From assembly GCF_003610295.1 (NCBI RefSeq), contig NZ_RAPV01000001.1:5642001-5706000 (forward strand): 64,000 bases of DNA, given 5' to 3'. This stretch comes from Paraburkholderia sp. BL23I1N1. GTDB lineage: Bacteria > Pseudomonadota > Gammaproteobacteria > Burkholderiales > Burkholderiaceae. Shown in pieces: positions 53,428 through 62,197 of this stretch (its first letter is position 1; the number at the start of each line of letters is the position of its first letter). The notes under the pieces were generated by a model. That model did not search any database, was not told where the DNA came from, and saw only the letters and a program-made list of their open reading frames with translations. The translations under genes and the position numbers were made by a program.

Positions 53428-54993
53428 TCATCTCCGTTGAAAATCCGGCGAGACCAGCAGCAGCGCGATCGCCGTCGATGCGCTGTCGGCTCGCGCCACA
53501 GCCGTGGCAGTCGGCGCGCTGAGCGAGCCGGCCAGCAAGGTCTGGCCGAGCGAGCGCGCATCGAGCCGGTCGCCGACGCGCGACGCGAAGCGCTGCGCCA
53601 CTTCGACCCGGCGCACGAGCGCGTCGGGTGCCGCCCAGCTCGCGGCAATGTCGTCGTAACCAGCGGGCGAACCCGGACGCCATACCGGCTGGCCGAGTTG
53701 CGTCAGGATGGGTGCGGCCTGCAAATTGCCCAGGTCCTGCCAACCCAGCCCGCGCATCGAGGAAATGGTCCATTCCCACGGCGTCTTGAACTTCACGGCG
53801 GCCGGCGACCACGCCTGCGGCATGTCGATCAGCGTCCGGTACACGGTTGGCAGATCGCCGCCGCTACGTTCAAACGCGTTCGCCAGCCGCTCGCTCGCTT
53901 CAGGCGGCGGATTGTCCGCGATGAAGTGACGGGCGAGCTTGCCGCCGATGTGCTGTGCCGTCGCGGGCGCGCTCGCGAGATCGTGCAGGATCGCCAGCGC
54001 CTGCGCTTCTCCCGGTTGGTCATAGCGGCGGCCCATGATGGTTCTCGAGCCCGGCTCGTGCAGCGCGACGCGAAACACGAAGGTGCCTGGGGCTGCGTTC
54101 GGCTGCATGCCCGGCCGGCCCGGCCGGCCCGGATTGCCGGGATTGCCGGGATTGCCGGGATTGCCAGGATTCCCAGCGAGACTCCAGCCGGTCAGCGCGC
54201 GGGCGAATTCGGTGACGTCTTCCTGGCTATAGCCACTGCGCACGCCGAGCGTATGCAGCTCCATGATTTCGCGCGCCAGGTTCTCATTGAGACCGCGCTT
54301 CACGCCCGGATTGCGTTCTGCGGCGCGCATGGCCGCCACGCTGTCCGGTCCGACCGAGCGCGTTTGATCGAGAAACAACTGCATGGCCGGATGACGTTCG
54401 ACCGCGACCAGCATGTCTTCGAAACGGCCGAGCACGTGCGGGCGAATCGCTTCCGCTTCGAAGGAGCCGGCCAGTGCCGCGACACCAGGCTTCTCCGTGG
54501 ATACCGCGAAGTGGTTCGCCCAGAAATGAACCAGCCGCTCGACGAAAGGCGTCTGCGTGGTCAGCGCGCTTGCAACACGCGCGTTCACCGAGGAACGATA
54601 CATTTCGACAATTTCGCCGCGCAGTGCTTTTCGTTCGGCTTGCTTAGTAGTTTGAGCGGTGGTGTCCGATGCACCTTGCGCAGTGTTTTGCCCGGTGTTT
54701 TGCGTGCTGGTTTGCGCATTCGCCTGATTGGCCGTGCCTTCGCTAACGCCCTGCTGATTCTGCTGACTTTGCCGGTTCAACTGGTTGATCTGCATACGCT
54801 GCTGCACCAGTTCGGTGGACAGCGCCACCGAATCAGGCTGACCCGCCCATGCGGCAGGCCGCGGCTGATACTGCTCGAACTGCGCGAGCAGCCACCCCTT
54901 GGGATCGGCAGGCGGTGTGTCGTCGACACGCGCGCCAAGACCGAAGCGGTTCAGCGCAATCGCCGCGGCATTGATGTTCGGTGAGGTAGCCAT
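53428..54993 (-). CDS. DUF1800 protein with collagen-like repeat
   Basis: From ATG 54993 after GAGGA the protein is 521 residues. DUF1800 motifs are IALNRFGLGARVDD, LVHFWANHFAVSTEK, NENLAREIMELHTLGVRSGY and DDIAASWAAPDALVRRVEVA. A low-complexity stretch of Gly-Asn-Pro and Gly-Arg-Pro triplets sits at residues 273-295 and is encoded by near-identical 9-base units. Its stop is overlapped by a possible DUF1501 start. A Gln/Asn-rich segment lies near residues 85-125. The exact function is unknown; the pair is usually exported. Confidence 0.85.
   Translation of the reverse strand: MATSPNINAAAIALNRFGLGARVDDTPPADPKGWLLAQFEQYQPRPAAWAGQPDSVALSTELVQQRMQINQLNRQSQQNQQGVSEGTANQANAQTSTQNTGQNTAQGASDTTAQTTKQAERKALRGEIVEMYRSSVNARVASALTTQTPFVERLVHFWANHFAVSTEKPGVAALAGSFEAEAIRPHVLGRFEDMLVAVERHPAMQLFLDQTRSVGPDSVAAMRAAERNPGVKRGLNENLAREIMELHTLGVRSGYSQEDVTEFARALTGWSLAGNPGNPGNPGNPGNPGRPGRPGMQPNAAPGTFVFRVALHEPGSRTIMGRRYDQPGEAQALAILHDLASAPATAQHIGGKLARHFIADNPPPEASERLANAFERSGGDLPTVYRTLIDMPQAWSPAAVKFKTPWEWTISSMRGLGWQDLGNLQAAPILTQLGQPVWRPGSPAGYDDIAASWAAPDALVRRVEVAQRFASRVGDRLDARSLGQTLLAGSLSAPTATAVARADSASTAIALLLVSPDFQRR
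54112..54176. repeat. 9-bp tandem repeat encoding Gly-Asn-Pro
   Basis: About five near-perfect units related to GGATTGCCG run through 54133-54176, joined to GGCCGGCCC units at 54112-54131. It is a coding microsatellite-like repeat inside the DUF1800 gene; unit-number change keeps frame. Confidence 0.8.
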
Positions 54994-55067
54994 ACCGTCC
55001 TCTTCGGCGTTGGATATTTCTTTAAACGGCCGCCACAATGAAATCCGTCGCGCCCGTCCAGAAATTT

Positions 55068-55601
55068 TTATTCGCCCGACGCTTCACTCGAAGCGTCACT
55101 TGCGGCCGGTTTCGGCGGCTTTTTCGCGTTGGCGGCCGGCTGCGGTTCACGCCACTGGCCGCGCAGCTTCAGGCTGTCGGCGAATTCCACGCGCTCCTCG
55201 GGCGAGAGCGTTGCCGCAAAATCCGCCACGCTGCCCTCCACTTGCGCGCGCAAACTGCTGTCGGCTGCACGCGTGCGGGCCAGCGCCGCGTCCAGTGCCG
55301 CGCGATCGAACTGCGGCGCGGCGAGCAGGCGCAACACTTCGTGCCGCCCTTCGCGGCCATCGCGGGCATATTGCCGGCCCTCGCGGCGCGCATTCTTCAA
55401 GCCGTCGACAAAGGCTTTCTGACGTTCGGCTGGCAGCGTTTCGGCGGCGAAGCGCAGCGCCGTGCGTTGCTGCGCCAGCACCGGGGTCATCGCGCCATGC
55501 GCCGCGAACCATTGATAAGCACCACCCACAATCGCACCCAGCAGAAACACGTTGAGCACCAGCGACGCCACCAGCACGATTTTCCATGACCGGCCGTTCA
55601 T
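55068..55601 (-). CDS. Periplasmic heavy-metal-sensor-like (CpxP/CnrX-type) protein
   Basis: The ATG at 55601 overlaps the upstream stop (ATGA). The 177-residue protein has one N-terminal membrane segment (IVLVASLVLNVFLLGAIVGG) and a helical periplasmic domain with ALRFAAETLPAERQKAFVDG and FAATLSPEERVEFAD, the two LTxxQ-like helices of Spy/CpxP/CnrX proteins. The tail is rich in Lys, Pro, Ala and Ser. Coupled to sigma and anti-sigma genes, it may sense metal or envelope stress. Confidence 0.75.
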   Translation of the reverse strand: MNGRSWKIVLVASLVLNVFLLGAIVGGAYQWFAAHGAMTPVLAQQRTALRFAAETLPAERQKAFVDGLKNARREGRQYARDGREGRHEVLRLLAAPQFDRAALDAALARTRAADSSLRAQVEGSVADFAATLSPEERVEFADSLKLRGQWREPQPAANAKKPPKPAASDASSEASGE

Positions 55602-56017
55602 TCGCCACTCCAATCGGCGGATGAACCACCGAAGCTCGAAGTCAAATAAGAGAACTCATGCACTTGCGGAACCGTCCCCGTCAACACGAAGAACGACACC
55701 GCGAAAGCGCCCGCTGCGCCACCCAGCAGCCCGACGCCAGCCACCGCCGCGCCCGACCACCACCAGCGCCGGCGCGGCACGACGGGCTGCCGTACCGGTG
55801 CGCTGCCGATAACGCGCTGTTGCAACGCCGCGCCCGGCGGATCGACTTTATCGGCCGCCAGCCACGCGTCGATGCCGGCCGCGTCCGCCAGCACCGCGGC
55901 GGCCCCGGCACGATGGGCCGCGGCCCAGGCCTCTCCCGCTGCGCGTTCCTGTTGCGGCCAGCGGCGCGGATCGGCGCCGTAGGCTTCGACCATCTGATGG
56001 AATCTTTCGGGCGTCAT
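55598..56017 (-). CDS. Anti-sigma-like membrane protein
   Basis: The 139-residue protein has a soluble N-terminal part (MTPERFHQMVEAYGADPRRW), one membrane segment (SGAAVAGVGLLGGAAGAFAV) and a short periplasmic tail. This single-TM layout, and ATGA overlap with the ECF sigma gene upstream, fit a cognate anti-sigma factor, although no zinc His-x3-Cys-x2-Cys motif is present. It also overlaps the sensor gene by ATGA. Confidence 0.7.
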   Translation of the reverse strand: MTPERFHQMVEAYGADPRRWPQQERAAGEAWAAAHRAGAAAVLADAAGIDAWLAADKVDPPGAALQQRVIGSAPVRQPVVPRRRWWWSGAAVAGVGLLGGAAGAFAVSFFVLTGTVPQVHEFSYLTSSFGGSSADWSGE

Positions 56018-56589
56018 GACTTGTCCTTGCTAAGGCCGCTGCCGGCCAGTTGGGCGCGCAGATTGCGGCGCGCACGTGCCAGCAGACTTTCCAACGCATC
56101 GACCGTGATGCCCATCAGGGCGGCAGCGTCGATGTTCGACATCTCCTGGTAGTAGTTGAGCACCAGTGCCTCGCGCTGCCGTGCCGGTAACGCGGCGAGC
56201 GCTTCGCGAACACGCTCGTCCTGGGCGCGTGCTTCGAGGGTGGCGTCGGGCAATGCGGCTGGGTCGATCTCGTCGGGCATATCGTCGTGCGGGACTTCGC
56301 GACGGCCGCGCAAGCGGTCATAGCAAAGATTGAGCGCGACGCGATGCACCCACGTATCGACCTTCGCCTCGCCCTCCCGCCAGCGCGAAGCTTGTTTCCA
56401 GATTCGCACGAAGACCTCCTGCGCCACGTCTTCGGCTTCCATGCGATCGCCCAGCATGCGCGTGGCGAGCGCGAGCAGACGCGGCAGCTTGCGCGCGACA
56501 AGCGAGCGGACGGCGGCCGGGTCCTGCCGGGCAACTCCTGCCAGCAGTTCCGCATCGGGATCGCGTTCGCTCAAGGCATGCGGCTCCAC
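56014..56589 (-). CDS. ECF RNA polymerase sigma factor
   Basis: The 191-residue protein (GTG start at 56589) has region 2 (LALATRMLGDRMEAEDVAQE, then VFVRIWKQA) and region 4 (LPARQREALVLNYYQEMSNI, ALMGITVDALESLLARARRN). This is a typical ECF sigma factor. It heads an operon with an anti-sigma-like protein, a periplasmic sensor, DUF1800 and DUF1501, all linked by overlaps or short gaps. A sensor-to-sigma signalling chain controlling the last two genes is the natural reading. Confidence 0.9.
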   Translation of the reverse strand: MEPHALSERDPDAELLAGVARQDPAAVRSLVARKLPRLLALATRMLGDRMEAEDVAQEVFVRIWKQASRWREGEAKVDTWVHRVALNLCYDRLRGRREVPHDDMPDEIDPAALPDATLEARAQDERVREALAALPARQREALVLNYYQEMSNIDAAALMGITVDALESLLARARRNLRAQLAGSGLSKDKS

Positions 56590-56680
56590 AGCGCGCGCGG
56601 CACGCGCAGCAAGGATCGATTAGTTGTGTGCGCACCGATTCGGACGGCGCGCACCGGACGGATTGCGGCATGCATGCCCG

Positions 56681-56782
56681 TCAATATACGACGACCGCCG
56701 GCCGATAGTAGGCCGGCCGCGCCGGGTAGACGACACAGCCGGCGAGCGTGGCCGCCAGCAGAATGATCACGAGCGTTTTCAT
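56681..56782 (-). CDS. Small lipoprotein
   Basis: The 33-residue peptide MKTLVIILLAATLAGC-VVYPARP... has a basic start, a hydrophobic core and a perfect LAGC lipobox, then a Tyr/Pro-rich tail. GGACAGG lies upstream of the ATG at 56782. After cleavage only 18 residues remain. It lies 67 bp after the YXWGXW gene stop on the same strand, perhaps a functional pair. Confidence 0.6.
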   Translation of the reverse strand: MKTLVIILLAATLAGCVVYPARPAYYRPAVVVY

Positions 56783-56849
56783 TGGAACCTGTCCAGTTGG
56801 GTTGCAACACGCGCCGAAGCGCGCCCAGGCGCGCCACGGCGCGCAACGT

Positions 56850-57170
56850 TCAGGCCCAATGCCCTCCGACCCAGCGCCAGTTCGGGCCGCGCTGCACCCA
56901 ATGCCCCGGCACCCAGCGATACCCGACGCGAACCGGCTGCCAGTGGCCGGGCACCCACACATAACGGCCGTGGTCCCAACGCCAGCGGCCCTGATCCCAG
57001 ACGTAGCCCGCACGCGGCGCCGGCATCACTTCGACGCGCGGTGGCGGCGGCGCCATAGGCGCCACGATCACCGCTTGCGCGAAGGCGGGCGCGACCGTCA
57101 GCGCGGCGGCGCACGTGATTGTTGCAACGAGCACGGAGGTCAGTAGGCGGATCGATTTGGTTGATGTCAT
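56850..57170 (-). CDS. YXWGXW-repeat secreted protein
   Basis: The 106-residue product has a signal peptide (LLTSVLVATITCAAALTVAP, cut near AFAQA), a Pro-rich link, and repeated Trp motifs: GYVWDQGRWRWDHGRY, VWVPGHWQPV, YRWVPGHWVQ and WRWVGGHWA. This is the YXWGXW family common in Burkholderia envelopes; its function is unknown. The start follows GGGAG. Confidence 0.85.
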   Translation of the reverse strand: MTSTKSIRLLTSVLVATITCAAALTVAPAFAQAVIVAPMAPPPPRVEVMPAPRAGYVWDQGRWRWDHGRYVWVPGHWQPVRVGYRWVPGHWVQRGPNWRWVGGHWA

Positions 57171-57539
57171 GCCGGGTTCTCCCATAAAAGCCAAAACCAG
57201 AAGTGGCTTCGTTTCTTCTTGAACGCAGCAGCCCTGAAAATCCGTCGCTTTGATTTGCATTGAAAGAAATGCACAGACGCCTGCGAGTCTTGACGGGCAG
57301 AACAGCGTTCAAATTACGTCCCGGCGAAAGCAGAACGACAGCAACTGTTATTGAAATGAATGCAAGCAGATAGGTAGCGTAATGTTCGCGCCCTCAAATC
57401 TTAATCAGCAGATGTTTCAATGCGCGGAGTTCCAAGCGGTAAGACACCTAAGCTGTATTCCTAACAATATCCCCAGCGAACCTCCACACGCGCATTACTG
57501 GAAACGTTGAACGGCGAAGTCGAATCTGGAACCTGTCAC
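57171..57539. other. Divergent intergenic region, AT-richer
   Basis: It separates the minus-strand YXWGXW gene from the phosphoesterase gene and is less GC-rich than the genes around it, as expected for promoters. No operator palindrome was recognised. Confidence 0.4.
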
Positions 57540-59318
57540 ATGTTTCGTAGAACCCTCTTACCCATCCCGTTTGCCGCGATGCTTGCGCTCGCAGCATGCG
57601 GCCACAACAGCGTGAACTCGACGACGTCGACGCCGGCAGCAACGGTGTCGGCGCAGGATGCCGTCGCAACGGCCACGCCGATCAAACACGTCGTGGTGAT
57701 CTTCGGCGAGAACGTTTCGTTCGACCACTACTTCGCGACCTACCCGCAAGCCAACAACCCGGTCGGCGAGCCGCAATTCACGGCAGCCGCAGGCACGCCG
57801 ACGGTCAACAACCTCAGCAACAACAACCTGATCGTCGCGAACCCGAATGCGCTGTCGACCTCGCCGAACACGGCGGGCCGCACGGTCGGCGCCGTGACGA
57901 TCGCGGGTCTCGGCCTGCCGGCTGCCGATCTGCTGCCGTTCCGTCTCGATCGTTCGCAAGCCAATACGTCGAGCCAGAACCACGCCTATGCCGCGGAAGA
58001 ACTCGCCTATAACAACGGCGCGATGGACTCGTTCCCGTTGTTCACGGCAGCGGGTTCGACGATTGCCGGCAGCACCGGCGCGTTCGCCACGAAGGGCCAG
58101 GTGCTCGGTTACTTCGACGGCAATACGGTCACGGCAATGTGGAACTACGCGCAGAACTTCGCGATGAACCAGAACGCGTACACGGACACGTACGGTCCGT
58201 CGACGCCTGGCGCAATTGAAGTGGTGTCGGGCCAGAACAACGGCGTCGTGGTAACGGGTGGAACCTCGGCCAACGCGATTCCGGATTCGGCCGGCGGCTT
58301 CACGCTGGTCGGCGACCTGGACCCGACCGGCGACACCTGCACGGTCGCGGCAAAGAGCACGGTGACGGCCGCGATGTCGTCGAGCAACAAAAACATCGGC
58401 GACCTGCTCAACGCGAAGGGCCTGACGTGGGGCGGCTTCATGGGCGGCTTCAATCTGACGACCACCAATGCCAACGGCACGACCGGTTGCGCACGTTCGA
58501 CGTTCTCGCAAGTCCTGAACGCGACCAAGACCGACTACGTGCAGCATCACGCGTGGTTCCAGTACTACCCGACCACGGCCAACCCCGCGCATACGCGGCC
58601 GTCGTCGACTGCGGTGATCGGCATGACCGATCCGCTCGACAACACGGCAACGCCGGTTCACCACCAGTACGACACCGACGACTTCTTCGCCGCGGTGAAG
58701 GCGGGCAACTATCCGTCGGTGAGCTTCCTGAAGGCCCCGGCGGTCAACGACGGTCACCCGGGCAATTCGGACCCAATCGACGAACAGGCTTTCGTCACGA
58801 AGGTGATCAACTTCCTGCAGCAACAGCCTGACTGGAAGAACACCGCTGTGATCATCGCTTACGACGATTCGGACGGTTGGTACGACCACCGCTACACGGC
58901 GCCGAAGAACTCGTCATTCGATTCGACCACGGCGCAATCCGCGGGCGGCGCGACGGTTGCGGGCACCGACAACCTGAGCGGCACGGGCCAGTGCACGGCA
59001 ACGGGCGCGGTTCAGCCGCAGGGCGTGAGTGGCGGCGCGGTGAACGGCCGTTGCGGTCCGGGTACGCGTACGCCGTTTATCGTGGTGTCGCCGTGGGCGA
59101 AGGTCAACTTCGTCGACGATACGCCGATCACCCAGGCATCCGTGGTGAAGTTCATCGAGGACAACTGGCTCAGCGGTCAACGACTCGGCAACGGTTCGTT
59201 CGATGCAACGGCGGGCAGCATCATGTGCATGTTCGACTTCACGGGCTCGGGCAACAATCCGACGGTGTATCTGGATGAGAACCCGGGCACGAAGCTGTCG
59301 GCGCCGCCGGCCAGCTGA
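57540..59318 (+). CDS. Phosphoesterase (phospholipase C / AcpA-type acid phosphatase) lipoprotein
   Basis: From ATG 57540 the protein is 592 residues with a lipobox-like signal (PFAAMLALAACGHNS). Catalytic-fold motifs of the phosphoesterase family are HVVVIFGENVSFDHYFATYP near the N-terminus, SQNHAYAAEELAYNNGAMD, EQAFVTKVINFLQQQP and IAYDDSDGWYDHRY. It probably cleaves phosphate esters in the periplasm or outside. A cytochrome c peroxidase gene follows 200 bp later; terminator hairpins lie between them. Confidence 0.85.
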   Translation: MFRRTLLPIPFAAMLALAACGHNSVNSTTSTPAATVSAQDAVATATPIKHVVVIFGENVSFDHYFATYPQANNPVGEPQFTAAAGTPTVNNLSNNNLIVANPNALSTSPNTAGRTVGAVTIAGLGLPAADLLPFRLDRSQANTSSQNHAYAAEELAYNNGAMDSFPLFTAAGSTIAGSTGAFATKGQVLGYFDGNTVTAMWNYAQNFAMNQNAYTDTYGPSTPGAIEVVSGQNNGVVVTGGTSANAIPDSAGGFTLVGDLDPTGDTCTVAAKSTVTAAMSSSNKNIGDLLNAKGLTWGGFMGGFNLTTTNANGTTGCARSTFSQVLNATKTDYVQHHAWFQYYPTTANPAHTRPSSTAVIGMTDPLDNTATPVHHQYDTDDFFAAVKAGNYPSVSFLKAPAVNDGHPGNSDPIDEQAFVTKVINFLQQQPDWKNTAVIIAYDDSDGWYDHRYTAPKNSSFDSTTAQSAGGATVAGTDNLSGTGQCTATGAVQPQGVSGGAVNGRCGPGTRTPFIVVSPWAKVNFVDDTPITQASVVKFIEDNWLSGQRLGNGSFDATAGSIMCMFDFTGSGNNPTVYLDENPGTKLSAPPAS

Positions 59319-59360
59319 GCGGCACGCGTGCGCACTGCCCTTCTGGTACGCCGGCCATCG

Positions 59361-59391
59361 CGTCATGCACGACCGCTTCTCGTGCATGACG
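59361..59391 (+). terminator. 12-bp stem hairpin after phosphoesterase gene
   Basis: CGTCATGCACGA and TCGTGCATGACG form a perfect 12-bp stem with a 7-base loop, 43 bp after the phosphoesterase stop. It has no T tract, so it may stabilise mRNA or act with Rho. Confidence 0.5.
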
Positions 59392-59446
59392 ACACGAGGC
59401 CCGGCGCGGTGAAGAGCAGGAAACACATCAAGCTGTAGTTGGGCGT

Positions 59447-59482
59447 CGAGCCAGTGCAAACGTGCTGGCTCGATTTGCTTTT
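59447..59482 (+). terminator. Rho-independent terminator
   Basis: CGAGCCAG and CTGGCTCG form a stem with a 10-base loop followed by ATTTGCTTTTT. It sits 37 bp before the cytochrome c peroxidase start. Confidence 0.6.
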
Positions 59483-59518
59483 TGATCGCACCTGATCGAA
59501 TTACTTGTCGCCACCGCC

Positions 59519-60970
59519 ATGAATCATCCTTCTGACGCCACTCTGCCCTCGCATAAGCCTGCCGGCGGTGAGCCCGGTCCCGTCATGCCCCGTCGCTCGT
59601 GGCTCAAACTGCTTGCGTGGAGCGTCGCCGGCATCGTGCTCGCGCTCGTCGTGCTTTGCGCGTATGCGCTCGTCTACCCGGAACGGATGCCGCCCGCCGT
59701 CGGCTCGATCGTCGAAGAACTCACCGGCGCGAATCCCAATCCGGTTCATTTGACACGTCCGCAAGACGCGCCGCTGAGCGCGATAGCGCTGCTCGGCAAA
59801 CAGATTTTCTTCGATCCGTCGCTATCGGCGTCGGGGACGCAGTCGTGTGCGTCGTGCCATTCGCCGCAGCATTCGTACGCACCGGATAACGCGTTCCCGA
59901 TTCAACTCGGCGGCGCGCACATGAATCAGCCCGGCTACCGTCCGCCGCCGTCGCTGACGTATCTGTACCGCCAGGCGCCCTTCAGCATCGGCCCGGATCA
60001 GGGCGATACCGACGTGCCGGTGGATATGACGCAACTGGCGTCGCAGGCGGCCGGCGTGCAGCGCGCGCAGAAGACGGCGCTCGCCGCGCCCGCCGCTCCG
60101 GCAATGGTGCCGCAAGGCGGACTGTTCTGGGACGGCCGCGCCGATACGCTGCAGATCCAGGCGATCGGTCCGTTGATGAATCCGGTGGAGATGGCCAATG
60201 CGACGGAAAAAGACGTCGCGCGCAAGCTGCTGCAAACGAAGTATGTGAATCAGTTTAAACAGATCTTTGGGCCGGGCATTGTCAACAACCCGAGTCTGCT
60301 GATTTCGGAAGCCATGTTCGCCGTGGGACGCTATCAGACCGAGGACCAGTCGTTTCATGCCTTTACCAGCAAGTACGACTACTGGCTCGAAGGTAAAGCG
60401 CGGCTGACGCATGCTGAGTTGCATGGCTTGCAGTTGTTCAACGATAAGGACAAGGCCAACTGTGCGGGTTGCCATTTGAGCCAGCCGAGTAAGGATGGCT
60501 TGCCGCCGGTGTTTACCGATACGCAGTACGAGGCGCTTGGGGTGCCGCGTAATCCTGCCATTCCGGCCAATAAGGATCCGAAGTTCTTCGATATGGGCGT
60601 GTGTGGACCGTTCCGCGACGACATGAAGAAGGAGACGCAGTACTGCGGGATGTTCCTGACGCCGACCCTGCGCAATGTTGCCGAGCGCAAGGTGTTCTTC
60701 CACAACGGCGTGTATCACGACCTCAAACAGGTCATGGACTTCTATAACCTGCGTAATACGGCGCCGGAAAAGATCTATCCGCGGGACGCGTCGGGCAAGG
60801 TACAGAAGTACAACGATCTGCCGGCTCAGTATCATGCCAATGTCGACGTCGCCGATGCGCCATTCGATCGCAAATTCGGCGATCAGCCGGCCATGACGGA
60901 TCAGGATATTCAGGACATCATTGCGTTCATGAAAACGCTGAGTGACGGGTATAAGGCCGCGGGGTCCTGA
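59519..60970 (+). CDS. Di-haem cytochrome c peroxidase, membrane-anchored
   Basis: The 483-residue protein has an N-terminal membrane anchor (residues 30-52) and two haem c sites, CASCH (110-114) and CAGCH (315-319). Other family motifs are GKQIFFDPSLSASGTQSC, GGLFWDGRADTLQIQA and a C-terminal distal ligand region near TPTLRNVAERKVFFHNG. It belongs to the CcpA/MauG family and reduces peroxide or oxidises partner proteins in the periplasm. It is somewhat longer than classical CcpA (about 340 aa). Confidence 0.9.
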   Translation: MNHPSDATLPSHKPAGGEPGPVMPRRSWLKLLAWSVAGIVLALVVLCAYALVYPERMPPAVGSIVEELTGANPNPVHLTRPQDAPLSAIALLGKQIFFDPSLSASGTQSCASCHSPQHSYAPDNAFPIQLGGAHMNQPGYRPPPSLTYLYRQAPFSIGPDQGDTDVPVDMTQLASQAAGVQRAQKTALAAPAAPAMVPQGGLFWDGRADTLQIQAIGPLMNPVEMANATEKDVARKLLQTKYVNQFKQIFGPGIVNNPSLLISEAMFAVGRYQTEDQSFHAFTSKYDYWLEGKARLTHAELHGLQLFNDKDKANCAGCHLSQPSKDGLPPVFTDTQYEALGVPRNPAIPANKDPKFFDMGVCGPFRDDMKKETQYCGMFLTPTLRNVAERKVFFHNGVYHDLKQVMDFYNLRNTAPEKIYPRDASGKVQKYNDLPAQYHANVDVADAPFDRKFGDQPAMTDQDIQDIIAFMKTLSDGYKAAGS

Positions 60971-61067
60971 TCTCTCGTGAGGGGCGGTTACGTAGTCTTT
61001 GAGAGGGGTCGTGCGAGCCGGTGAGGTATCCTTCCCGGTTCCGCGACCTCTTTTTGTACCCTGCCCG

Positions 61068-61685
61068 ATGGCCGATTTCCCCTTCGTCTTCCCTTTCGAC
61101 GCCGTACTCTTCGACTGCGACGGCGTGCTCGTCGACTCCGAACCCATTACCAACCGCGTGCTGACCGCGATGCTCGGCGAGTTGGGCTGGCACTTAAGCG
61201 TTGAAGAGACGATGCGCATTTTTGTCGGCAAGGCCGTCAAGGATGAAGCAGCGCTCATCGAAGCGCGCACCGGCTTTGCGATTACAACGGAATGGCTCAT
61301 GCAGTTTCGCGCGCGCCGTAATGAGGCGCTCGATCGCGAGCTGGTGGCGATCGACGGCGCGGCGCCGTCAGTACGCGCGCTTTACGCCGCACTCGACGGA
61401 CGTATTGCCGTTGCGTCAGGCGCCGATCGAATCAAGGTCGAATTACAACTCGTGAAGGCCGGCATTCTCGACTGCTTCGAAGGGCGCATTTTCAGCGGCC
61501 ACGAAACACCGCGCAACAAGCCGTATCCCGACGTCTATCTCGCCGCGGCCGCGGGATTGGGCATGAAGCCGCAACGTTGCGCGGTGGTGGACGATACCGT
61601 CACGGGCGTGACTGCAGGTGTGGCCGCCGGCGCCACGGTGTTCGGTTATTGTCCGAAAGAACTGGGGCATAAGTGTTGCTGGTAA
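61068..61685 (+). pseudogene. HAD-family phosphatase, 3' end cut by IS630 element
   Basis: From ATG 61068 the protein shows HAD motif I (FDAVLFDCDGVLVDSEPI), motif II (AVASGAD), motif III Lys (TPRNKPYPDVYL) and motif IV (CAVVDDTVTGVTAG), as in GPH-like phosphatases. The normal sequence ends at CPKELGH; after that KCCW-stop comes from the IS630 end at about 61670. Only about 20 C-terminal residues are lost, so some activity might remain. Confidence 0.75.
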
Positions 61686-61735
61686 ACGCGTTTGAATTTT
61701 GTTAACTTCGGCGAACCCATTGCGCCGGAGTCCAG

Positions 61736-62197
61736 ATGAAGTGTGTTGTAGAGCTGAGCGAAGCCGAGGAAAAGACCTTGCAACAGATGTCGTTGAACCA
61801 CCAGCATCGCGACATGCGCATCCGGGCCGCGGGCGTGATGATGCTCGGCCGCAAGATCAAACTGACTGAAGTGGCTGCGCAGCTCAGCGTGAGCGGGCAG
61901 TCGGTCTACAACTGGGCGCGCGCGTGGCGGGAATCCGGCATATGTGGGCTGCTGGTCGGTCATAAAGGCGGACGTCCCCGTTCGTTGTCTGAAGCCATGA
62001 TCGCCACCGCCATCGAGGCGGCCAGCGCCGAATTGATGACGCTCAGACAGATTGCGCAGCGCGTTGAAGAAGCTCATGGTGTGCCGTTTCCCTGCCGCCT
62101 GGATACCTTGTCGACTGCGCTCAAACGAGCGGGGTTTTCCTACAAGCGTGGTCGCTATTCGCTCAAAAAAAGCGTAACCCCGAGGAGTTCGCCGTGA
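61736..62197 (+). CDS. IS630 transposase, upstream frame (HTH domain)
   Basis: The 153-residue frame has RIRAAGVMMLGRKIKLTEVA and an HTH (AAQLSVSGQSVYNWARAWRE), then a second helical unit with MTLRQIAQRVEEAHG. It ends in RGRYSLKKSVTPRSSP. The downstream frame reads on from the same region (KKRNPEEFAVKAST), and a run of seven A at 62165-62171 followed by G allows a -1 shift that fuses them. Confidence 0.85.
   Translation: MKCVVELSEAEEKTLQQMSLNHQHRDMRIRAAGVMMLGRKIKLTEVAAQLSVSGQSVYNWARAWRESGICGLLVGHKGGRPRSLSEAMIATAIEAASAELMTLRQIAQRVEEAHGVPFPCRLDTLSTALKRAGFSYKRGRYSLKKSVTPRSSP

Noticed and set aside
54112..54176. Possible CRISPR-like array
   Set aside because: The repeats are 9 bp with no spacers and encode a Gly-x-Pro stretch in frame.
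52990..54984. A 664-codon plus-strand frame opposite DUF1501/DUF1800
   Set aside because: It is rich in Arg, His and Ala with no domain, and lies antisense to two recognisable genes; high GC keeps the frame open.
57558..58889. A 443-codon minus-strand frame opposite the phosphoesterase
   Set aside because: It is Arg/Val repetitive with no family features; the plus strand encodes a clear phosphoesterase.
59822..61300. A 492-codon minus-strand frame opposite the cytochrome c peroxidase
   Set aside because: It is a compositional shadow of the haem protein, which has two clear CxxCH sites.
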